Part shown: piece after piece, positions 26,932 through 37,708 of the stretch
Position numbering within the stretch: the stretch's first letter is position 1
Layout: every line of letters begins with the position of its first letter
The notes under the pieces: generated by a model
What the model saw: the letters and a program-made list of their open reading frames with translations, nothing else
Told to the model about the DNA's origin: nothing
Database searches by the model: none
Program-made: the position numbers and the translations under genes
Assembly: GCA_019359035.1 (NCBI GenBank)
Contig: JAHHIC010000067.1
Location: 1-64,000 of the forward strand
Origin: Scytonematopsis contorta HA4267-MV1
Lineage (GTDB): Bacteria > Cyanobacteriota > Cyanobacteriia > Cyanobacteriales > Nostocaceae
Reading direction: 5' to 3'
Length of the DNA stretch: 64,000 nucleotides

Positions 26932-27442
26932 CTAGAATACTAATAGAATACTCTTAAATTCTTTGCGTCTTGGCGTCTTTGCGTGAGGTTTATTATGGGT
27001 ACGTAATTTTTTCGTTTCTGTATCTATGGTGACTTCAGAGCATTGCTTTTCTCCAGTTTTGGGGAGTAGTTCCGTGATGCTGGCGAAATTGGCGAAAAAA
27101 ATGTCCCTCATTCTGATAACCAACCATCACAGCAATCTGATTCGCACTTTGGTTGGTTTCTAGCAGTAAAGTGCGTGCAGTTCTCATTCGACGCTCAACA
27201 ATCCAATGGTTGACTGTTTTTCCCGTCTGTCGTCGCACTAAGTCTGTTAGGTAGGCTGCGGAGTAACCAACCGCTTGAGCTACATTACAAAGGGTTATTG
27301 CTTGATGATAGTTATTATTAATAAACTCAAAGACTTGATTCAGTAGGGAATCGGAAGGAGATACAGATTTGTTATCCACTAGTTTTAAAGCTTGAGTAGA
27401 ACAAGCTGAGGGTTTATTATCAACAATGAAAGCCTTTCTCAT
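26932..27442 (-). pseudogene. Truncated and frameshifted duplicate of the AraC regulator
   Basis: The 135-residue frame from 27442 to 27035 starts MRKAFIVDN like the gene at 25411. It then jumps to KPSACSTQALKLVDNKS, having lost about 130 internal residues, and retains the whole AraC DNA-binding domain. A T-run of six in the intact gene is four here (near 27050). This 2-nt loss shifts the frame, so the tail KQCSEVTIDTETKKLR continues in another frame to 26932. Upstream sequences of both copies are nearly identical. The short product could still bind DNA. Confidence 0.8.
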
Positions 27443-27595
27443 TAATTTTTTCCTGATATATTTTAGAGGTTATCGTTGAGAACATCAGATGAAAAGTTGA
27501 TATGAAGAATAAAAGGCAGATTAGGGCTTTTAGACCATTTTGCAGAAAAAAACACATATCTTGACTCAATGCCTTCATATACTTTATTGGTTTGC

Positions 27596-28009
27596 TTATA
27601 GTCTTTTTATTGAGATTCCTGATTGCGAAATGTAAATAAAAAGGAAGTATTTTAAATCCCATAAAATGAGACTATAAGGAGAGACACGCTTGAGAAAACG
27701 GCTAACTCCAGCAATCTTTTCTTGGTCATCAGGTTGGGCAAAAAAGCGAACTGGGTCAGGTTCGAGGAGTGGTAGACTAGCAATTAAGATGGATTCAATT
27801 ATATTAGGGTCAAAAGGTAGATTTTGTTGCGTCTTAATTAATGCCTGTACTTCCTTATGTAGTTGGTCTAAAGCTTTTGTAATTAACGCTTCGATAAGAT
27901 ATAAAAATTCTACTGTAGTTACAATGCAAGGAATTCGATTTGTATTGCAACCCTTTGAACCGCTGGTATTGTCACGTTTTCCTTTACCAGCACCTGTCAA
28001 AGTTTCCAT
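27596..28009 (-). pseudogene. Core and read-through part of an interrupted mersacidin-type lantibiotic precursor
   Basis: In the same frame as the leader ORF at 28010-28132 but separated from it by TAA. It begins METLTGAGKGKRDNTSG and continues SKGCNTNRIPCIVTT, which reads as the end of a leader (TLTGAG) and a core with Ser, Thr and two Cys. About 100 further residues follow (for example LPFDPNIIESILIASLPLLEP) that do not belong to a normal lantibiotic and that I cannot identify. They may be a fused fragment of another gene. As it stands the core could be made only by read-through or re-initiation at the ATG at 28009. Confidence 0.55.
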
Positions 28010-28132
28010 TTATTCATCTGCTAGTTCAATAATTTCTGCGGGGTTTTCAGGCAACTGAGAACGTTGTTCTTTAGTCAAGCTATTACGATATTCTTCATCT
28101 TTCCAAGCGCTAGCAATGTCGATGTTAGACAT
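28010..28132 (-). pseudogene. Mersacidin/lichenicidin-type leader with premature stop
   Basis: 40 codons starting MSNIDIASAWKDEEYRNSL and ending NPAEIIELADE, then TAA. This is a typical type 2 lantibiotic leader of the mersacidin/lichenicidin group. GGAGA precedes the ATG. The codon after the stop continues in frame with METLTGAG and a Cys/Ser/Thr core, so a single substitution to TAA probably broke the gene. Without the core it has no product of its own. Confidence 0.7.
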
Positions 28133-28400
28133 TGTATTTCTCCTTAAATTTAACTGAGTAAATGTTTTTTCGGTTGGGATGGGATTAGACTTGAATTTGT
28201 CTTTTCTTTTTCTATAAATAGAATATGTGATTCAATCGAATTTCTCAATAAGTTCTAAATAAAAAAACATATTATATTCATTTATGATAATTTTGTATTA
28301 TGTAGCTGAGATATGAAACAACTTATCTCATTAGTATTATTCGTTGATGCTTAAATAAAATATAGAGATATTTAGATTTGTTAGACTACTATTTATTTAC

Positions 28401-31400
28401 TCATTTTACACATGAATTTACATTTGGGTTTTGCCAAGAACTATGACCATCAGAGTTTAAATTAGCTACTAGCATAACAATTCCTTTCTCGTTTACTACC
28501 CAACCCGTAGCTTCTACAATTTCTTCTGGGGTTGAATTTGCCATCACCTTGCTTGCAGAAAGGACGGGAGGATTTTCTTGACTAGATTTACCTTCGCTTG
28601 GTTTAATAGCAACCCAATCTACATCCACGATGTCACCATCAATATAATCTAGAGGACTAGGAGGTAAACCGGAACGACCGATGTTAACAAATCGACTTTG
28701 GGATTGATTTGCGCCATAGCAACCTTGAGATATTTTTGTATCAACTGGCACTGAGGGCAGATTCGCTAAATCATTATTAGGTTTAATATAAGGTGTATTG
28801 ATAGTTACTAAACCACTGAGAGACGGATTTTGCTGAGAAATTGCGGTGATATCGTTTGTCTGTAGCAACTTTGGGTTGAGTTGAGTTGAATTACTGTTTC
28901 CTAAAAGCCTCTCTAAGTTTTCTCGACTACGCACTTCCATACCAAAGACACCAGCAGTATTAATTATGACATTGCCACCTCTACCATTGAATGCATTGGC
29001 AGTAATATCGCTATTTCCATTCGGTACACCAACAATAAAAGCATTGGCAGCATTGATGGTAATATTACCACCGTCTCCACCAGCACCTGCAGTTCCTGCT
29101 GTGGTCGATATCTGACTTTTGTTGCTTAACTGTAATAAAGAAGCAACATCTAATGTTAAGTTGCCACCATTACCTGAGACAGTTGTTGTCGCAAAAATTT
29201 GGCCATCATTAAGCTGGATATTATCTGCCACAACATTCAATGTACCAGCTCTGCCTGAGCCAGCACTTGTAACTCTAAAGCTGCTGTCATTGTTAATAAT
29301 CAAGTTTCTTGCTTGTACTCTTAAGTTTCCTGCATTACCACTACTATTAGTTATTGCACGAATTCCACTTAAATTACTAACTTCAAAATAATCAGCTGTT
29401 AAGTTAATTTGTCCTGCTTCTCCTAGACCAAAAGTATCAGTGCGAATACCTGAAACATTTCGCAAAACAAAAGAGTTTTTAACGTGAATATTAAAATCTC
29501 CACCTCTACCTGCATTGTTCAAAGTTCCATTATTAAATCCAGAGTAATTTTCAATTAATAAAGAATTTGTAGTGACATTAACTTGTCCGCCATTTCCGGA
29601 AGCATTTGTATTACTTGACAAACCAGAGCGATTGCGAACTATCATATCACCAATATTAAGATTAATTACTCCTGCATCTCCGCGACCAGAAGACTGATTA
29701 TTAATCCCAGCAGAATCCTCTATTAGTAATGAATTACTTTTGACATTTATAATTCCTGCTTTACCTGAAGAAGTTGCGGAGGTATCGCTACGAACCTCTG
29801 CGTTATCTTTGATAATAAAGGAAGTTGCAGTAATATCGATTTTTCCAGCATCCCTTGCATTGGGTGCTTGGCTTTTTATGCTTGAATAATTACGTAATAT
29901 CAAAGAGTCTGCAACAATATTTATTTCTCCCGCTTGACCTGTGCTACCATCTTTAGCATTACTATTTATTCCTGCTTTTTGTTCTATAAGTAGAGAATTT
30001 CCACGAATATTTATTTTACCAGCTTCTCCCGTTCCAAAAGTTTCGCTACTTATTCCTACATTATCTCTTAATACCAAAGAATCCGTGACAATATTAATTT
30101 CTCCAGCTTTTCCTGTACTATTTTTACTTGCGTTACTATTCAATCCTGCATTATTTTCTAGCAACAAAGAGTTTGTCGTAATATTGATTTGTCCGCTATT
30201 ACCTGAACTTTCTGTCGTAGTATTTATACCAGCCACATTACGTAATTCTAATTTGCCAGCTATGATATCTATACCAGAAGCGTTACCTCCACTAAAAGAC
30301 CTAGCAGCAAAACCAGCACGATTTTCTAATAAGAAGGAATTTGCTTTAATCAAAAATCTTCCTCCCCGACCTGTCTCACTATAGGTATTGCTGCCCATAC
30401 CGCTTTCTTTTTTAAAAGTAATAGAATCGGCTGATACTATAATTTCTCCAGCATCACCCTTTCCTGTTGTATGGCTACCGACAGCTGCATAATTTTCAAG
30501 CTGAATTGATTTGTCAGCAAAAAGTTCTATTTTTCCCGCACTTCCACTATCAAAGGTGTTATTGCTGATGTCGGTCTTATTTAGAGCTATTGATTCTCCG
30601 ACAATGCTAATTCCTGCACCGTTGCGATTGCCTTTTGTATCAGTAATTAAAACTGATTCATTGTTTAGATTAATATTCCTTCCTCTGAGAGAAATGTGAC
30701 CCCCACCGATACCAGCAGCAGTAACAAATGCTTTCTCTGATATTTGGATATCGGCAAAATTAGAAGTTTTTTCATAACCCAATTTCCAACCTTCTGTAAC
30801 AGGAGTAAGGCTTACTTCTGCATTACTACCAACACTACCAATTTCAATACGTCCCGCAGGTGAGCGAACAACACCACCATTAATAATTACATTACCTCCT
30901 AGAAGTGCCAAAGTTTTCTCTGGTTTCACTGCAAATCCCACTGCACTACTGTCAATTTGAGAGCGAGGTTGGTCTTTGCTATATTCATAAGGAATTCCCG
31001 ACCCCGGACCTAAAACTTTAATTTCTCCTGGGTTGCTTCCCATACCCAAACCCACAGGAACAGATATTGTCAACAATGGTTTTTCTTGCGTCAAGCTTGC
31101 GTTAAATTCGCTCCCATCTAAAAACTTGATATTACTAGCACTGCTAGCAATAAACGAACCACCTATATCTAAGCGTGCATTTTCACCAAATACAATCCCA
31201 CTAGGATTAATTAAAAATAAATTCGCACTACCATTAACCCCCAACGTCCCCAATATATTTGATATTTGACCACCTGTTACCCGTGTTAAGATATTTTGTA
31301 CTCCAGTGGGATTGTTAAAATAAACACTTTGCCCATTGTTAATATTAAACTGAGAAAAACTATGAAAAAGGTTACTACCCCGTTGAGCACCACCTTCTAT

Positions 31401-31553
31401 ATTTAAATCATTAATAGAATTAATTTGTCTAATGCGTGAAGCTTCCGCACCGAGAGTATTGTCAGGGATTAGCTCCGCAAAAGCACGGTTACTGGTAAAT
31501 ATAAAAACACTAGTTACTAAAAGTTGGGAAAGTAAAACTGTTGTTCTATGCAT
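28401..31553 (-). CDS. Filamentous-haemagglutinin-type secreted beta-helix protein (copy A)
   Basis: 1050 residues. A signal peptide (VTSVFIFTSNRAFA) leads into a two-partner-secretion haemagglutination domain (about 30-150: GGAQRGSNLFHSFSQFNINNGQSVYFNNP shortened here to NLFHSFSQFNI, LFLINPSGIVFGENA). A long run of beta-helical repeats of the GNAGxIxI...LxLxN type follows. The C-terminal region has conserved Cys residues (ISQGCYG, NVNSCVK). No partner TpsB/ShlB transporter is in the window. It is a tandem paralogue of the gene at 31742-34636. Role: probably surface adhesion or matrix. Confidence 0.9.
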   Translation of the reverse strand: MHRTTVLLSQLLVTSVFIFTSNRAFAELIPDNTLGAEASRIRQINSINDLNIEGGAQRGSNLFHSFSQFNINNGQSVYFNNPTGVQNILTRVTGGQISNILGTLGVNGSANLFLINPSGIVFGENARLDIGGSFIASSASNIKFLDGSEFNASLTQEKPLLTISVPVGLGMGSNPGEIKVLGPGSGIPYEYSKDQPRSQIDSSAVGFAVKPEKTLALLGGNVIINGGVVRSPAGRIEIGSVGSNAEVSLTPVTEGWKLGYEKTSNFADIQISEKAFVTAAGIGGGHISLRGRNINLNNESVLITDTKGNRNGAGISIVGESIALNKTDISNNTFDSGSAGKIELFADKSIQLENYAAVGSHTTGKGDAGEIIVSADSITFKKESGMGSNTYSETGRGGRFLIKANSFLLENRAGFAARSFSGGNASGIDIIAGKLELRNVAGINTTTESSGNSGQINITTNSLLLENNAGLNSNASKNSTGKAGEINIVTDSLVLRDNVGISSETFGTGEAGKINIRGNSLLIEQKAGINSNAKDGSTGQAGEINIVADSLILRNYSSIKSQAPNARDAGKIDITATSFIIKDNAEVRSDTSATSSGKAGIINVKSNSLLIEDSAGINNQSSGRGDAGVINLNIGDMIVRNRSGLSSNTNASGNGGQVNVTTNSLLIENYSGFNNGTLNNAGRGGDFNIHVKNSFVLRNVSGIRTDTFGLGEAGQINLTADYFEVSNLSGIRAITNSSGNAGNLRVQARNLIINNDSSFRVTSAGSGRAGTLNVVADNIQLNDGQIFATTTVSGNGGNLTLDVASLLQLSNKSQISTTAGTAGAGGDGGNITINAANAFIVGVPNGNSDITANAFNGRGGNVIINTAGVFGMEVRSRENLERLLGNSNSTQLNPKLLQTNDITAISQQNPSLSGLVTINTPYIKPNNDLANLPSVPVDTKISQGCYGANQSQSRFVNIGRSGLPPSPLDYIDGDIVDVDWVAIKPSEGKSSQENPPVLSASKVMANSTPEEIVEATGWVVNEKGIVMLVANLNSDGHSSWQNPNVNSCVK

Positions 31554-31741
31554 TTGTTCTATATGTGATTTTTGTTATACTTAAATACCTTGAACCATTA
31601 GTAATGCACCTGAATAAGTTTGGGTATTTAAACCTACATTTACTTTATTGGTTTATGCTATCTCATAAATATTATTTGTTGATGTTTAAATAAAAGTTCA
31701 TACTTAAATAAAATATGAAGATATTTCGGTTCAGTAGACTA

Positions 31742-34636
31742 CTATTTGTTTACTGATTTTACACATGAATTTACGTTTGGATTTTGCCAATAACTATATC
31801 CATCAGGGTTTAAATTAGCTACGAGCATAACAATTCCTTTATCGTTTACTACCCAACCCGTAGCTTCTACAATTTCCTCTGGAGTTGAATTTGCCATCAC
31901 CTTGCTTGCGGAAAGGACGGAAGGATTTTCTTGACTAGATTTACCTCCCCTTGGTTTAATAGCAACCCAATCTACATCCACGATGTCACCATCAATATAA
32001 TCTATAGGGCTTGGAGGTAAACCTGAACGACCAATGTTAACAAATCGACTTTGGGATTGATTTGTACCATAGCAACCTTGAGATATTTTTGTATCAACTG
32101 GCACTAAGGGCAGGTTAATTAAATCACTATTAGGTTTAACATAAGGTGTATTGATAGTTACTAAACCATTGAGAGACGGATTTTCCTGAGAAATTGCGGT
32201 AATATCGTTTGTCTGCGGCAAATATGGGTCTAGTTGAGTTGAATTACTGTTTCCTAAAAGCCTCTCTAAGTTTTCTCGGCTACGCACTTCCATACCAAAG
32301 ACACCAGCAGTATTAATTCTTACATTGCCACCTCTACCATTGTATGCATTGGCAGTAATATCGCTATTTCCATTTGGTACACCAACAATAAAAGCATTGG
32401 GAGCATAGATGGTAATATTACCCCCATCTCCACCAGCACCCGCTGCGCCTGCGGTGGTCGATATCCGACTTTCGTTGCTTAACTGTAATAAAGAAGCAAC
32501 ATCTAATTTTAAGTTGCCACCATTACCTGAGGTACTTGTCGCTATAATTTTACCATCATTAAGCAGCATATTATCTGCCACAACATTCAATGTACCAGCT
32601 CTGCCTGAGCCTGCACTTGTAACTCTAAAGCTTCCATTGTTAATAAGCAAGTTTCTTGCTTGTACTCTCAAGTTTCCTGCATTCCCGCTACTCTTAGTTT
32701 CCGCATGAATACCACTTGAATTACTAACTTCAAAATAATCAGCTGTTACATTAATTTGTCCTGCTGCTGCTGAACCCCAAGTATCAGTACCAATGCCTGA
32801 AGTATTTCGTAAAACAAAAGAGTTTTTAACATTAATATTAAAATCTCCTGCTCTACCTCCTCTGTCTCCCTTACCATTACTAAATCCGGAATTATTTTCA
32901 ATTAGTAAAGAATTTGCAGTAATATTAACTTGTCCACCATTCCCGGAACCATTTGCATTACTAGACAAACCAGAGGTATTACGAACTATCATATCACCAA
33001 CATTAAGAATAATTACTCCAGCTTCTCCGCGACCAAAAGACTGAGTGGTAATACCAGTAGTATCCTCCATTAGTAGATAATTTGAACTGATGTTGATTTT
33101 GCCTGCATCTCCTGCTCCCTGAGTATCACTATTTATCCCTACATTATTTCTCAATACCAAAGAGTCTGCTATTATATTGATTTCTCCTGCTTTCCCTGTA
33201 CTATTTTCTCCGACGTTACTAGCTAATCCGACATTATTTTCTAGCAACAAAGAGTTTGTTCTAATATTTATTTTTCCGCCATTACCTGAACTATATGAGC
33301 TAGTATCGATACCAGACGTATTACGAAATTCTAAACTACCAGTTGTAATATCTATAACTCCAGCGTTGCCCCTACTATCAGACATAGCAGCAAAACCAGA
33401 ATTGTCTAATAACATGGAATTTGCTTTAATAAAAAATCTTCCTCCCCGACCTGTTCCCTTACCATAGGTATTGCTGCCCATACCACTTTGTTTATTAATA
33501 GTAATAGAATCGGCTGATACTATAATTTCTCCAGCATCTCCATTTGCTGTTGTATGGCTACCGACACCAGCATTATTTTCCAATAGAATGGATTTTTTAG
33601 CAAAAAGTTCTATTTTCTCAGCATTTCCACTATTAAACGTGTGATTGCTTACGTCAGCTTGATTAAGAGTAATTGATTCTCCGACAATGCGAACTTCTCC
33701 ACCGTTGCGGTCACCTTTCGTATTAGCAATTAAGAATGATTCGTTGCTCAAATTAATGTTTCTTCCTCTAAGAGAAATGTAAGCTCCACCGACACCAGTA
33801 CCACTTATAAATGCTTTATCTGATATTTGGATGTCGGCAAAATTAGGGACTGTTTCATAACCTAGTTGCCAACCTTCTATAACAGGAACAAGACTCACTT
33901 GTGCATTACTAGCAACACTTCCAATTTCAATACGGCCTGCTGGTGAGCGAATAACACCACCATTAATAATGACATTGCCCCCCAGCAATGCTAAAGTTTT
34001 CTCTGGTTTCACTTCAAGTCCCACAACGCTACTGTCAGTTGGAAAACGAGGTTTGTTTTTGTCATATTCATAAGCAACTCCCGACCCCGGCCCTAAAACT
34101 TTTATTTCTCCTGGGTTGTTTCCCATACCCAATCCTACAGGAACAGATATTGTCAACAATGGTTTTTCTTGTGTCAAGCTTGCGTTAAATTCGCTACCGT
34201 CGAGAAACTTGATATTACTAGCACTGCTAGCAATAAAAGAACCACCTATATCTAAGCGTGCATTTTCACCAAATACAATCCCACTAGGATTAATTAAAAA
34301 TAAATTCGCGCTACCATTAACCCCTAACGTACCCAATATGTTTGATATTTGACCACCTGTTACCCGTGTTAAGATATTTTGCACTCCAATAGGATTGTTA
34401 AAATAAACACTTTGTCCATTATTAATATTAAATTGAGAGAAACTATGAAAAAGATTACTGCCCCGTTGAGTACCACCTTCTATATTTAAATCATTAATAG
34501 AGTTATTTTGTCTAATGCGTGAAGTTTCTGCACCAAGTGTATTGTCGGGCACTATCTCCGCAAAAGCACGGCTATTGGTAGATATTAAAACACTAGTTAC
34601 TAAGAGTTGGGAAAGTAAAACGTTTGTTCTATGCAT
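31742..34636 (-). CDS. Filamentous-haemagglutinin-type secreted beta-helix protein (copy B)
   Basis: 964 residues, closely related to the downstream copy over signal peptide, haemagglutination domain and C-terminus. It is about 86 residues shorter because some beta-helical repeat units are missing. It ends NSCVKSVNK. The intergenic sequences after both genes are also similar (AATAAAATATxxAGATATTT, GTAGACTACTATTT), so the duplication unit is gene plus flank, about 3.3 kb. Like copy A it lacks a nearby TpsB partner. Confidence 0.9.
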   Translation of the reverse strand: MHRTNVLLSQLLVTSVLISTNSRAFAEIVPDNTLGAETSRIRQNNSINDLNIEGGTQRGSNLFHSFSQFNINNGQSVYFNNPIGVQNILTRVTGGQISNILGTLGVNGSANLFLINPSGIVFGENARLDIGGSFIASSASNIKFLDGSEFNASLTQEKPLLTISVPVGLGMGNNPGEIKVLGPGSGVAYEYDKNKPRFPTDSSVVGLEVKPEKTLALLGGNVIINGGVIRSPAGRIEIGSVASNAQVSLVPVIEGWQLGYETVPNFADIQISDKAFISGTGVGGAYISLRGRNINLSNESFLIANTKGDRNGGEVRIVGESITLNQADVSNHTFNSGNAEKIELFAKKSILLENNAGVGSHTTANGDAGEIIVSADSITINKQSGMGSNTYGKGTGRGGRFFIKANSMLLDNSGFAAMSDSRGNAGVIDITTGSLEFRNTSGIDTSSYSSGNGGKINIRTNSLLLENNVGLASNVGENSTGKAGEINIIADSLVLRNNVGINSDTQGAGDAGKINISSNYLLMEDTTGITTQSFGRGEAGVIILNVGDMIVRNTSGLSSNANGSGNGGQVNITANSLLIENNSGFSNGKGDRGGRAGDFNINVKNSFVLRNTSGIGTDTWGSAAAGQINVTADYFEVSNSSGIHAETKSSGNAGNLRVQARNLLINNGSFRVTSAGSGRAGTLNVVADNMLLNDGKIIATSTSGNGGNLKLDVASLLQLSNESRISTTAGAAGAGGDGGNITIYAPNAFIVGVPNGNSDITANAYNGRGGNVRINTAGVFGMEVRSRENLERLLGNSNSTQLDPYLPQTNDITAISQENPSLNGLVTINTPYVKPNSDLINLPLVPVDTKISQGCYGTNQSQSRFVNIGRSGLPPSPIDYIDGDIVDVDWVAIKPRGGKSSQENPSVLSASKVMANSTPEEIVEATGWVVNDKGIVMLVANLNPDGYSYWQNPNVNSCVKSVNK

Positions 34637-35083
34637 CTGTCTTATACATAATTTTTGTTACACTTAAACGCTTTGAACTATTAGTAATGCACCTGAATAA
34701 GCTTTGGTATTTAACTCTACATCTACTTTATTAGTTTATGCTTAATTGGTTTATTGATTTCTTCAAAATTTTTTTGTTAAACAAATGACTTTTACATCAT
34801 AACTCTTGCTGAATGGGCTTTTACAGCAGTTTTCATGTATTTAGACCACACTTAAAATACTCTTCTTTGCGTCTTTGCGTCTTTGCGTGAGACAAAATGT
34901 GTTTTATTTACCTTCCCATAGCTGTAATGTAACGAATTATATATGTAAAGTAGACAACTTTACTTTTTGGATGGAGAGTGATATTATCCCATCTCATTAC
35001 AAATAAAATCTATCAAGCAAGTTGCCTGATTGAACGTCATGATATTTAAATAATTTTTTATATACCACCACAAATCTAAAATT
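34637..35083. other. Intergenic region between divergent surface-protein and CHAT genes
   Basis: 447 bases, AT-rich, holding promoters for both directions. A short direct repeat GCGTCTTTGCGTCTTTGCGTGAG lies near 34870; a related copy lies near 26960. No coding frame with family resemblance. Confidence 0.5.
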
Positions 35084-37708
35084 ATGAAAAGTAGCAAATT
35101 TTTACATATAATTATTGTATCTATATTTTTGTGTATAACAATATTTCCTGCGTTCGCAAACGAAAAAGTGATTAATACCAATGCAACTAGTCGATTGCAG
35201 AAGGGACAAGAGCTTTATCAACTAGGAAAGTATAAAGATTCAATAGAATTATTAAAACAAGCAGAAATTGAGTTCAGAACTACAGGTGACAGATTGAACG
35301 AAGCAATCACACTTAGCAACTTATCTTTAGCGTGTCAACAATTTGGAGATTTGCAAAATGCAGAAAAATTTATAATAAAAAGCCTGAAGTTATTACAAAA
35401 TCAAAACTCATCTATACTAGAAAATCAGGCACAAATTCTTGCTCAAGCTTTAGATGTTCAAGGACGATTAAAATTTGTGCAAGGTAAAGCTGATATAGCC
35501 ATAAATATTTGGAAGGAAGCTGCTAATATTTATATGCGGCTTGATGATAAATCAGCTTTAGTTCGTAATCGTATCAATCAAGCTCAAGCTTTTCAAGCAT
35601 TAGGAAATTTATGGCAAGCGAATAAAATTTTAGGGTCAGTTAAAGAAAGTCTCGAAAATTTACCTGATTCTCATGTAAAAGCCATAGGATTTATGAGTTT
35701 GGGGAATATACATCGGCTTGTTGGTGATTTTGAGAAATCAGAATTATTTTTAAAGCAAAGTATTCAATTAGCGGATAAATTACAAATTAATAAAATCCAA
35801 AGTAATGCCTATTTTCACCTAGGAAACACATTTCGTGGACGAAGAGATAATTTACTCGCTGTAGGTGAAAATTTTAATACAGAAAAGACAGAATTATATA
35901 CAAAAGAAGCAATAAAAAATTATCAAAAAGCAATTCAAATTACATCAACTTTACCTTCTATTCGTTTGCAAGCAATGTTAAATCAGCTAAGCCTGTTAGT
36001 AAACGAAAATAAAGGGAATCTATTATCTGAAGCTGATTTAAATAATTCGGATGGCTTATTAAACCAAATACAGTCTTTAATACCTCAAATACCTAATAGT
36101 AGAGCAGCTATTTATAACCGAATTAATTTGGCAAAAAATTTGTCGGAAATAACTAATAACGAAAAAGAAAGAAAACGATTTCAAAAACTTGCCTATTCAT
36201 ATACAAAAGAAGCAGTCATTCTAGCTAGAGAGTTAGGAGATAAACGCGCAGAATCTTATGCTTTAGGCAGCTACGGTGAGGTATACGAAAAAGCTGGACA
36301 GTTAAATGATGCAAAGAAAATAACTGAGCAAGCTTTGGCAATAAGTGCATCAGTTGATAATAAAGATATAGCTTATCAGTGGCAATGGCAATTAGGAAGA
36401 TTAGAAAATAAATTAGGTAATTTTCAAGAGGCTATCAAAACTTACGGTTTAGCAATAGAAACGCTTGACTCACTTCGTAATGATTTAGTTGCAATTAATA
36501 CTGATGTACAATTTTCTTTTCGAGAGAAAGTAGAACCAGTGTATCGGGAATATGTTAGTTTACTGTTACGAGGTAAGGAGCAAGATAATTTGATTAAAGC
36601 GAGAAAAGTAATTGAATCTCTACAGTTAGCAGAACTTAATAATTTTTTGCGTGTTGCTTGTCTAAAAGCTAGTGTAAATATTGATAACGAAGTAGATACA
36701 AAAGCCACAAACGCAGCAATTATTTACCCAATTATTTTACCAGATAGAATTGAAATTATTCTCAAGTTACCTGATAAAAAAGAACTTATTAAATATACAT
36801 CTTATATTACGGAAACCGAAATAGAAAGCAAGATAAAAGAAATTAGTGATGGTATCAGTGAAAAATTCTATGCTAATCAGATACCATCATTAAAAATAAT
36901 TTATAATCATTTGCTAGGTCATGCTGAGAGTTATTTAAAAAGTAACAAAATTGAAACTTTAATTTTTGTTCTAGATGGTGTTTTAAGAGATTTGCCAATC
37001 GCAGCCTTATATGATGGTAAAAATTGCTTAATCGAGAAATATAATATTGCACTAAGCCCTACTTTGCAATTGTTCGAGCTTAAAAAAATAACAAAGTTGA
37101 AGGTTTTAACTGCTGGCTTGAGTGAAAAAAGTAAAAATTTTGAAGAATTGGAACATGTGAGAAAAGAATTGGATAAAATTGAATCAACTATTCAAGAAAA
37201 TAAAGAATTATATAACCAGAATTTTACTAAAAAAAATTTAGAAAATAATTTAAACTCTGAAGCTTTCTCTATAGTTCATATCGCAAGCCACGGTCAATTT
37301 AGTTCTGACCCAAATGAAACGTTTATCTTAGGACATAGAAATGAAAAAATTAAACTTAATGATTTAAAGCAGTGGTTGCGTAGTCGAGAAGAATTAAGAC
37401 CAGATGCTATTGAGTTACTTGTACTAAGCGCTTGCAATACTGCAACCGGAGACAAACGTGCGGTTTTAGGAATTGCGGGTGTATCAATACAAGCAGGAGC
37501 ACGTAGCGCTGTAGCTTCATTATGGCAAGTAAATGATTATTCTACCGCTTTATTAATGGGTAAATTTTATCAAGAATTAGCCACAAACAAAGTAAGTAAA
37601 GCCGAAGCATTGAGACGCGCACAACTGGATTTTCTTAAACAAGATAACCAGGAGTACAAAAAACCTTATTATTGGGCACCTTTCATTTTAATAGGTAGTT
37701 GGTTGTAG
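35084..37708 (+). CDS. Secreted TPR-CHAT domain protein
   Basis: 874 residues. A signal peptide (IIIVSIFLCITIFPAFA) is followed by many tetratricopeptide-like helices (about 35-480) and a C-terminal CHAT (caspase-like) domain from about 580. Both catalytic residues are present: H736 in HIASHGQF and C784 in LSACNTATG. The family is common in cyanobacteria beside haemagglutinin-type exoproteins and CHASE2 proteins. It may be a protease acting on a partner of the locus, but the substrate is unknown. The TAG stop lies inside the left arm of a palindromic element (37705-37850). Confidence 0.92.
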   Translation: MKSSKFLHIIIVSIFLCITIFPAFANEKVINTNATSRLQKGQELYQLGKYKDSIELLKQAEIEFRTTGDRLNEAITLSNLSLACQQFGDLQNAEKFIIKSLKLLQNQNSSILENQAQILAQALDVQGRLKFVQGKADIAINIWKEAANIYMRLDDKSALVRNRINQAQAFQALGNLWQANKILGSVKESLENLPDSHVKAIGFMSLGNIHRLVGDFEKSELFLKQSIQLADKLQINKIQSNAYFHLGNTFRGRRDNLLAVGENFNTEKTELYTKEAIKNYQKAIQITSTLPSIRLQAMLNQLSLLVNENKGNLLSEADLNNSDGLLNQIQSLIPQIPNSRAAIYNRINLAKNLSEITNNEKERKRFQKLAYSYTKEAVILARELGDKRAESYALGSYGEVYEKAGQLNDAKKITEQALAISASVDNKDIAYQWQWQLGRLENKLGNFQEAIKTYGLAIETLDSLRNDLVAINTDVQFSFREKVEPVYREYVSLLLRGKEQDNLIKARKVIESLQLAELNNFLRVACLKASVNIDNEVDTKATNAAIIYPIILPDRIEIILKLPDKKELIKYTSYITETEIESKIKEISDGISEKFYANQIPSLKIIYNHLLGHAESYLKSNKIETLIFVLDGVLRDLPIAALYDGKNCLIEKYNIALSPTLQLFELKKITKLKVLTAGLSEKSKNFEELEHVRKELDKIESTIQENKELYNQNFTKKNLENNLNSEAFSIVHIASHGQFSSDPNETFILGHRNEKIKLNDLKQWLRSREELRPDAIELLVLSACNTATGDKRAVLGIAGVSIQAGARSAVASLWQVNDYSTALLMGKFYQELATNKVSKAEALRRAQLDFLKQDNQEYKKPYYWAPFILIGSWL

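Noticed and set aside
27420-27662. 80-residue minus-strand frame upstream of the truncated AraC gene
   Set aside because: Hydrophobic low-complexity translation, overlaps the conserved upstream region of the AraC duplicate, no start site.
29941-30384. Plus-strand frames inside the haemagglutinin genes (also 29119, 32409, 33177)
   Set aside because: Antisense shadows of the repetitive beta-helix coding sequence.
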